Of a stretch of 64,000 nucleotides of DNA, positions 1 through 8,200 are shown in pieces; within the stretch, counting starts at the first letter, position 1, and every line of letters begins with the position of its first letter. The stretch is taken from positions 20,518,827 through 20,582,826 of the forward strand of contig CM055823.1 of the NCBI GenBank assembly GCA_029582265.1. Direction: 5' to 3'. Source of the DNA: Zoroaster sp. YZ-2022. Taxonomy: Eukaryota > Echinodermata > Asteroidea > Forcipulatida > Zoroasteridae. The notes under the pieces are model-generated. The model made no database searches, was not told the origin of the DNA, and saw only the letters and a list, made by a program, of their open reading frames with translations. Position numbers and translations under genes: made by a program.

Positions 1-79
1 GTTTCAATAATTTGTTTAAAGATTGATGCATTAAGATATGGTATAAAGTTGTTGTTTTTTAAGTTGGAAGATTTTGAAT

Positions 80-117
80 GTAGTACCTAATGTGGTACCT
101 AATGTAGTACCTAATGT
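80..117 (+). repeat. Amplified target site at left edge of Penelope-like copy 1
   Basis: Three back-to-back units ending in GTACCTAATGT lie directly before the retroelement. A single GTAGTACCTAATGT (1501-1514) follows the element's 3' end. This matches a target-site duplication whose 5' side has been reiterated. The duplication itself is seen; the mechanism (template slippage during target-primed synthesis) is inference. Confidence 0.75.
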
Positions 118-624
118 GGGATCTCCTTTATCCCCGGTCCTTGCTGACATTTTCATGGAAGAGTTTGAAAACTCTTCCCTCAACACCGCCGACCTCCAAC
201 CCAAGCTGTGGCTCCGATACGTGGATGACACCTTGTGTGGTACACACGGCAGAGACACACCCAGGATTTTCTACAACATCTAAACCAGCAACACCCGAGC
301 ATCAAGTTCACCATGGAAACGGAAGAAGATGACAAGATCGCGTTCCTTGATGTTGGGATTTCCAGAAACGCAGACGGCTCCCTACACCACAACGTCTACA
401 GAAAGCCCACGCACACAGATCGGTACCTGAACCAGCGCTCCTTCCATCATCCAAGCATCAAGTCATCGGTCAACCGCACGCTCGTACAACGCGCCTACAA
501 CATTTGTGACAAGGACAGCCTTCCCAAGGAACTACAGCACATCCGAACTACCCGCAAACGCAACGGTTACAATCCTAACAAGATCAGCACAGCGAAGCCG
601 GTTCCAAACCCAAAAGCAAGGTAA
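118..624 (+). pseudogene. Penelope-type reverse transcriptase fragment
   Basis: Only the C-terminal part of the RT palm survives. The first frame reads GSPLSPVLADIFMEEFE then WLRYVDDT, the metal-binding YxDD site, and then shifts frame near 235-280. The continuation (frame of 235-624) encodes QHLNQQHPSIKFTMETEEDD and the RT-to-endonuclease linker. The last codons before 621 end at a splice donor. The frame change means no active RT can come from this copy. Confidence 0.85.
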
Positions 625-659
625 GTGATCTAACCCTCTCTGCTTGTCTCCCTATCTAG
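621..659 (+). other. 39-bp spliceosomal-type intron inside Penelope-like copy 1
   Basis: AAGCAAG is followed by GTAAGTGATC and, 39 bases on, by CTATCTAG then GTTCGACG. The same donor, length and acceptor are present in the second copy (4209-4247). Penelope-like elements are known to transpose with introns retained, so this fits the family. The boundaries are seen; splicing is inferred. Confidence 0.7.
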
Positions 660-1153
660 GTTCGACGTCTCACAAACTACAACGCATCCTCCGACAAGCA
701 GGCATCGATGTGTTCCACCCAGCCCCAGCAAACTCCAAGGACTTCTACATACCCACAAGGACAAACCGGACCCAAACAACAGAGCGGGAGTCTACCGGAT
801 CCCCTGTGAGTGGTAAGGTGTACATCGGGGAAACAAAACGCAACCTCCCCATCAGATTGAAGGAACACCAAGCACACGGCCGCAGAGGAGATTTCGAGAA
901 GTCCGCCATCGTCAAGCACTCGCACATCAAGGACCACCAAATCGACTGGCAGGCAGCCCAACTCATCACACCCATCGACGCATGGCACCCCAGACGCATC
1001 AGAGAGGCCATCGAGATCGTCAAACACGACACTGTGCCACAGGACATCGGTTTCTTCATCAGCGACATTTGGCGCCCCATACCACAGACTGAAGGATCTT
1101 CTATATCCAAAGTCCATAACCAACCCCAGACTGAGGGATCCCCTATATCCTAA
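660..1153 (+). pseudogene. GIY-YIG endonuclease domain of Penelope-like copy 1
   Basis: This is the C-terminal endonuclease of the retroelement, which nicks target DNA. The stretch contains GKVYIGETKRNLPIRLKEH (a YIG core with the usual K/R and E/H residues), then KSAIVKHSHIKDHQIDW. It is in one frame from 644 to 1153 and ends at a TAA. The first residues overlap the intron, so the exon is taken to start at 660. The GIY half of the motif is altered (PVSGKVYIG rather than C.CGK.YIG), so one residue or a codon is probably lost compared with copy 2, where CGKVYIG is readable. The domain is therefore likely inactive. Confidence 0.85.
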
Positions 1154-1345
1154 GTCAACCACCCTCCTTCCCTGTGCTTGTTAACAACTGATTCAGTTCA
1201 GTGAGCACACCCTCTCCCCTTACACCCAGGGATCCTATCCCATAGTCTCACAGTTTCCCGCCTGCGCGCCTCAACGAACTAATCCTCCAGCAGGGGATGA
1301 TCCTCCAGCAGCCTACTTAAGCAGCAGCAGTTTCAAGAGTCCGGC

Positions 1346-1391
1346 ATTCTCCTGAGGACGATCAGAGCATACTGATCGAAACGTCGAGTTG
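1346..1391 (+). ncRNA. Hammerhead-ribozyme-like motif, Penelope-like copy 1
   Basis: The 3' tail holds a CTGANGA box (CTGAGGA, 1352-1358), a perfect 7-bp hairpin CGATCAG/CTGATCG (1359-1365 with 1372-1378), the GAAA box (1378-1381) and CGTC. A CTC before the box can pair with GAG after GTC to form helix I. Hammerhead ribozymes are known in Penelope-like elements. One base is in excess compared with the textbook core: C1359 or G1378 must serve two roles. The ACGT beside the GAAA box would make a minimal helix III that could also form between two copies. Confidence 0.55.
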
Positions 1392-1514
1392 TACCCCCAG
1401 TTCTTTTCAGAACTAATTACTACTCAATTGAGATTCTTACATGGTGTCACCGCAATTAGTCTTACTTATCATTCTCACCATGCAAAGCTACAAGTTTTAC
1501 GTAGTACCTAATGT

Positions 1515-2181
1515 TTGAAGAAAAAAAGAGAATTAATAAGCACCACAAAATTGTTGGGTCTAGAACCGTGCCTAAACATTATTAGCCCCGCAGAAACTAG
1601 ACTTAATACGTATGTAAGAAATTAAAAGTTATATGTAAGTTTGGTGTTATTAATTAACTGTTATTATAGAATGCTCAAATATTGAAATGACAAAGCTTCA
1701 ATTACTGAAGTTATGCATTCATCCATGTTGATCTGTCTCCATATAATTTCTTTCACTTCGATCTCAGGGCTGAGTTTGCTAGTCGTCATAGCATGTCGTT
1801 TGACTGAAAAGAAAAAAAAGGAAAAATATATATTTAGTTTAGTTACCAGTAAACACCGCTTCTCTACTTTTCGATTAGCTTTCTGTAGTCATTGTCCGTT
1901 GGGGATTTTTGCATGATGATAGTCATTGGAGTATCGTAATTATAATTAAAACTATGCCACATATGTGATTAGGTATGTAATTTTTTTCGCAAGATATTTG
2001 TGATATTTTCGTAATTTCTTTCGCGACATCACAAATATTTGCGAAGGTATTTTGTGATTTGTGATGTTCCTTCAGGGCCACCATATCAAACCCTTCACCA
2101 AAAGTATAGATGTATCATGGCCACGTTACTCCCCCTCCCCTTTCAGTCAGGTCAAGCAACCAGTGGCGTAGGACAACTTAC
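1515..2181. other. No gene seen; AT-rich flank
   Basis: This is the 3' flank of the metalloprotease gene. No coding or structured element is recognised. Short open frames here have no family features. Confidence 0.5.
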
Positions 2182-2233
2182 CCAAGGCGAGTTTGAAACT
2201 GGCTCTTACTACAACTCGACCAGGTTGATGGAA
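2182..2233 (-). CDS. Probable downstream exon of the metalloprotease
   Basis: Between an ATTCAG acceptor and a GTAAGTT donor, 52 bases read STWSSCSKSQFQTRL. This resembles the 'W S x C S x x x F x x x L' end of reprolysin catalytic domains. It begins with two completing bases, so at least one exon is missing before it. Confidence 0.5.
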
Positions 2234-5200
2234 CTGAATTCAGATTAGTCGTCGGCGACATAATGTATTGTAATTCCGGACAGTTGTTTCCATCACTGTC
2301 GTGGTAGATTCCAAGGCTAAAATTTAAGTAAGCATGATATAAACATTATAAATAGAGAATTCGCTGTTGCAAACTGCACTGGTCAATAATTTTTTTAAAG
2401 TTGTCTGCTTCGGAGATAAAATGTGCTATTTGTTATGGATTTTGATGTGCTGAATTCAAATATGACAATTAAAATTGCTGATTGGCTACTGTTTCCAAGA
2501 TATTTAAGTTTTTACATTTTACGTACTATATGTATATGGTGTACATAGCAGATTTTTAATCATGAATTATCATACGCTATTCCCATTCCCATATGTGTAC
2601 ACATGTACATGTAGATCTTGAAAACTAGAGCCAATCAACAATTTTAAGCATCATTTCCATTTTCAGTGACCCATAATTAGTCAAGTTTGACTTCATTTGT
2701 TTCGAAAGCATTTTGGCTGTAGACCAGTGCTGCTTACCGACCTACAGGACATCTAGTATAAATGTAAAATAGGAGTTATTGGCCTTAGGCCTACGTTTCG
2801 ATCCTAGCAGGTTCTTCCTCAAAGGCAAAATGGACGAACTAATCATACACACGTACCCAAGAGTGAGCAGACGTTAGTAAGGTGTGAAAGAAACACAAAT
2901 GAGGAGGTATAAGAGGCACAGTCAGGTACTTGGGACCAGACCAAAATAGGTTCGAAACGTAAGGCCAATAACTATAAATATTATAATGAATTCTGCATGA
3001 TTTATGCGGGTATTCATTACCGTCCAATAGTGCAACACTGCTTCCGCAAAACTACAATGACAATGGCAAGGTATCGAGAGAAAAGAATAATGCCGGCGAA
3101 ATATTGAAAACACGGAGTATACAATAAATCTTTAATATTATTCAACTTACCCGTGTCCTATCTCATGGGCTAGGGTTATCGCAGCGACACGGTTATCCTG
3201 GATCTCTGTGATGGACACGGCAGTGCGATATTTACCGCAGACGTTGATGTAGGCCAAGCCAAGAAGCCTCGTCGACCCAGAATAAGTAAGATCAAGCCTG
3301 AAGTGAATATCAAAAACATGAAAGGTATTATATAAAATAGGCCCTATAATATTTTAATTCCTAAAAATGATTTAGTTTCATTTTTGTTTCATCGTAGTTT
3401 TTAAATGGTATGATCAAAAGGAAGAATATACCAGCAAGCACATACAATCTCCAATTGCTATAGAAATTATCCACAGTGGTTAAATCACTGTTGATCAATA
3501 GTGACATGATCTAGTGCGCTGCGTTTGCTGTATTTTGCAGCGATCATTGGCTGACAGTATTCGGAAGGAGGTGAGTGGATTTGTCTGTCTTAGGGGCATG
3601 GCCACGGGAGATGAAGGACCAAATTCATGATTTGCTACTAACATGTGTCTCTTCAAGTTGTTTTCAGTTTCAGGGCAAGTTCTACGAGCAGACAGTTGGG
3701 ACCTCCATGGGATCTCCTTTATCCCCGGTCCTTGCTGACATTTTCATGGAAGAGTTTGAAAACTCTTCCCTCAACACCGCCGACCTCCAACCCAAGCTGT
3801 GGCTCCGATACGTGGATGACACCTTTGTGGTTTGGCCACACGGCAGAGACACACTCCAGGATTTTCTACAACATCTAAACCAGCAACACCCGAGCATCAA
3901 GTTCACCATGGAAACGGAAGAAGATGACAAGATCGCGTTCCTTGATGTTGGGATTTCGCAGACGGCTCCCTACACCACAACGTCTACAGAAAGCCCACGC
4001 ACACAGATCGGTACCTGAACCAGCGCCCTTCCATCATCCAAGCATCAAGTCATCGGTCAACCGCACGCTCGTACAACGCGCCTACAACATTTGTGACAAG
4101 GACAGCCTTCCCAAGGAACTACAGCACATCCGAACTACCCTCAAACGCAACGGTTACAATCCTAACAAGATCAGCACAGCGAAGCCGGTTCCAAACTCCA
4201 AAAGCAAGGTAAGTGATCTAACCCTCTGCTTGTCTCCCCTATTCTAGGTTCGACGTCTCACAAACTACAACGCATCTCCGACAAGCAGGCATCGATGTGT
4301 TCCACTCAGCCCCCAGCAAACTCCAAGGACTTCTACATACCCACAAGGACAAACCGGACCCAAACAACAGAGCGGAGTCTACCGGATCCCCTGTGAGTGC
4401 GGTAAGGTGTACATCGGGAAACAAAACGCAACCTCCCCATCAGATTGAAGGAACACCGAGCACACGGCCGCAGAGGAGATTTCGAGAAGTCCGCCATCGT
4501 CAAGCACTCGCACATCAAGGACCACCAAATCGACTGGCAGGCAGCCCAACTCATCACACCCATCGACGCATGGCACCCCAGACGCATCAGAGAGGCCATC
4601 GAGATCGTCAAACACGACACTGTGCCACAGGACATCGGTTTCTTCATCAGCGACATTTGGCGACCCATACTACAGACCGAAGGATCTTCTATATCCAAAG
4701 TCCATAACCAACCCCAGACTGAGGGATCCCCTATATCCTAAGTCAACCACCCTCCTTCCCCTGTGCTTGTTAAACAACTGATTCAGTTCAGTGAGCACAC
4801 ACTCTCCCTTACACCTAGGATCCTAGTCCCATAGTCTCACAGTTTCCCGCCTGCGCGCCTCAACGAACTAATCCTCCAGCAGGGGATGATCCTCCAGCAG
4901 CCTACTTAAGCAGCAGCAGTTTCAAGAGTCCGGCATTCTCCTGAGGACGATCAGAGCATACTGATCGAAACGTCGAGTTGTACCCCCAGTTCTTTTCAGA
5001 ACTAATTACTACTCAATTGAGATTCTTACATGGTGTCACCGCAATTAGTCTTACTTATCATTCTCACCATGCAAAGCTACAAGTTTTACCGACCTTGCCT
5101 TCAGCTTGTCCTTTTATATCAATCTTTATTCCACTGGTTAAGACCGCACAACGGAATTGTTTTCACTTTTTAATTTCTTAACTTTTAGCCACCTTGACGC

Positions 5201-8200
5201 TTTGTGGGACAACCCACAGACTAGTCTGCCTTCGGTATGTACCTATGACTTCATTTGTAATGAGCTTATAACGCAATGGCGTATTAAACTTGCTTCCCGT
5301 AAACGGGACGTTTTCAAAATCATAGTGGTCACAATACCAAACTCCAGTATTATCGTGCCCCGTCCCACACCAACAAAAGTTACTATAGATACGCTACTGA
5401 AGTGTTGGCCAATCTATTTGTTTAACTGCGTGGGCCATCTTAGTGAAAATAGGAAAATATGGGGGAAAAATCGATAAAATAACGGTCCACTGGAACTTAC
5501 CTAGTTAGATAAGCAGCATTGTCCCAGTGTCGACTATTTGCCAAGCTAGATGGATTTCGGTTATACTGGTCATTCCCACAAATATCGATGGTGGTCTCTG
5601 ATTCAGCTACCGTAGGGAGAGCACTCTAAGAGTTCAAACCATGGGAAAAGCAAACTAAGTATTAATTAAATTATACTTATAATGAACATTTGTGTTTAAC
5701 GTTGTTGTGGTTGTTTACTGTTCCAGTCACTTGCATGTGGTTGTGGCTCTGTAGCTGTGATTGTTAAAATATGTATGTTTTTTGTTTTACAAAATCAAAT
5801 AGACCTTACATGTTCAGTGAAATACGCTTCATAGACAAGTTGAACGTTAAAGTCGTCATGAAGAGTGGATGACTGCAGAAGAGCTCGTGCCTATTAACGA
5901 TAATTGTAAATGTGACATCTGACATCAAAAAGTCTGATATTTACCCGCCTAACTGAACAGTGAAAGGAAAAATAAAAAGTGTTGTGGACAGAAGTCGCCG
6001 TTATCTTATTTGTTGATGTCATCTCAACAGATAAGAGTAGTCAAAAGCTTGACAGATTGACGTCATTACAAGGATCTGCTTCGATATCAGCATGTGGATA
6101 ACAGTCGCATTTGCCAGTGTTCTTTGGACATACACTGTAAAAAAAAAAACTGTAAAATTACAAGATTTGTTTCCTTTAAAATTACAGCTTGACACCGTAT
6201 TTCTGGTTTGACGAAGTTTTGTATGTAAATAAACTCCGTACTTACTATTGATAAACAATACGCCGTTTATTTACGTCTTTTTTTTTAAATATTTAACTGT
6301 AAATTTATATTGTCAAGCAGTAATTTTACAGAATTTTACAAGATTTTTTGACAGTGTGGGGGTGCGCACGACACAATGTAATAACACAATATTTCATATT
6401 AGGCTAGGCCAAAAAAGTGTTCGCGGTTTCTGGTCTCCGCGCGTCGGCATTTTTATTTATTTATTTATTTATTTATATTTTTTTGGGGGGCGGGGGCTAT
6501 GAAACGATGTCCAATTGCAGCCAAAATTACTGGATCGATTGGAATTCTGCCGTGCTGTGCTTTACACGACCTTTTCACACAGGGGTATGAACGTTTGCCT
6601 AATTTGTGAGGTCACCATCTGTTAGCCACCATACCGTACTTTGTATATGGGAAATTTGGTCCCCGTCGTATACAATGTATCACGCATTTCCATGTTGGCA
6701 AAAAAAGATGGCCGGAAAAAAACAAAAACCGTCACCGCAACGATTTTGAAGCAGACCGATGACCAGAAACGGGAGACATTTTTTGGCCTTGGCTTGCGAC
6801 CAACAATAGACGAAGTTCCCCCTTAAAACCACTATTCACTAGTGGTAATCTCGAGGAAAAAAAACAGAGGCCTAATTGATCAAAATTTTACATAACACTA
6901 ATTCTTGCTGTAATAAAGTCTTACCGACACGTATAACACAAGCATATCATGACCAGTTTCATCGCCTGTCTGATCAAACAATGTGTTATCTGCAAACAGC
7001 GCCAGTTCCAGCTTCTTTGAACCTCCGTTCTCATGGAACGGCAACATAGTCGGTTCATCACGCTCTGGTCCGTCTATAGCGTTGGGGAAAATTGATTAAA
7101 ACACCTAACTTCCAATAATTTGTGATGGTTAAACGTAATGATGCATCAAAGTCACTTGGGATTAGAAAGCTTTAAAACTTTATGATTTGACGACTGGATA
7201 AAGAGGACATGTTATTGATGAAAGAAAACATTAATGTGTACTTGGCCATGATATTTCAATTTGAACCGTAACTCGATACAATTGCTTGAAGGTCTCTTTT
7301 TTTGTATGTTGCCAGTGCATGGGAAAGAGAAGTGGGACATACATCACCTCGGAGGCAAACATTTCTCTACAAAACAAGATGGCGATCGTAGTAGAAACTA
7401 GAAAACCTCACATTCGAACTGGCAATGATTTTCCTAGTGGGACGATGATTATCATTCTGTTTGACCCCTATTGGGCCGACAAGATGAAACACCAAATGCG
7501 GTCTTGGTCTCAGTCTCGGACCCAGACGCCTACAATTCTTGGACACAACTCTCAACAATAGGGCATACAATTATATCATAACTCCAGACTAATGTTGCCA
7601 TAGTTACACAAGTACTCACATTTATCAACTACTCCACATATCTGCACTTCCTCGTCTGAAGTATGTCTGTATGCAAAGTGGGCGAGTCCGAGGCCTCGTT
7701 TGCTGAGGGAATGGTTCGAGCTGAGAGGTTTGATGGAAGTCGTGCCTTTAGCGTGGTAGATAATGGCATGCTGATAACAAGCAAAACAGAAATGGATCTT
7801 AATATTCAGACCCTGAACACTTCTGAAAAATTCCTATCAAATCATTGATCAAAAGACTGTCAGAAATTTTATCTGGTGAAAAGCTAGGGTGACACATATT
7901 TCGTCACCGTTTTCACGAAGTGACGAATCAGTTGCAAATCCGTGTTTTGAGATAATCGCCTTTGAATTTGAACTGATTTTGAAATCGCAATTTCAAAGAC
8001 TTCAGTATTAACTGTTTAAAATTTTACTTCCTACTAAAAGCTAATAACTTTAATTACAAGAAAATATCGGTATCTTTATCATAGAGATTGTCATTAATGG
8101 GGAATTACTTACCAAACATATTCGTCACTTCGTGAAAACGCAAAAACAATACCGTGCGTGCAGAGCGCTATATATTAAACAACGTATTAAGTGATTCGTC

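Larger units (their letters stand above)
118..1500 (+). mobile_element. Penelope-like retroelement copy 1, 5'-truncated
   Basis: This is a 5'-truncated Penelope-like element lying antisense to and beyond the last recognised exon of the metalloprotease gene. It starts inside the reverse transcriptase at the GSPLSPVLADIFMEEFE block, has the catalytic YVDD motif, then a short intron, then a GIY-YIG endonuclease. It ends with a conserved 350-bp 3' tail and exact flanking target duplications (80-93 and 1501-1514). A second copy at about 3560-5089 is over 90% similar by eye. The RT frame is interrupted around 230-280, so the copy is a pseudogene. RT followed by GIY-YIG is diagnostic of Penelope-like elements. 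Confidence 0.9.
3560..5089 (+). mobile_element. Penelope-like retroelement copy 2, in an intron of the protease gene
   Basis: This copy extends about 150 bases further 5' into the RT than copy 1 (frame 3575-4018, reading QTVGTSMGSPLSPVLADIF and WLRYVDDTF). It shares the linker, the 39-bp intron (4209-4247), the GIY-YIG domain and the 3' tail, which ends at the same base as copy 1 (TTTTAC, 5089). Frameshifts in the RT C-terminus (near 3955) and in the endonuclease (near 4420) make it inactive. It lies in reverse orientation to the host gene. The 5' limit is uncertain. Confidence 0.88.

Noticed and set aside
644..1162. Long antisense open frames opposite the GIY-YIG region
   Set aside because: They are shadows of the endonuclease coding frame, repeated in both Penelope-like copies.
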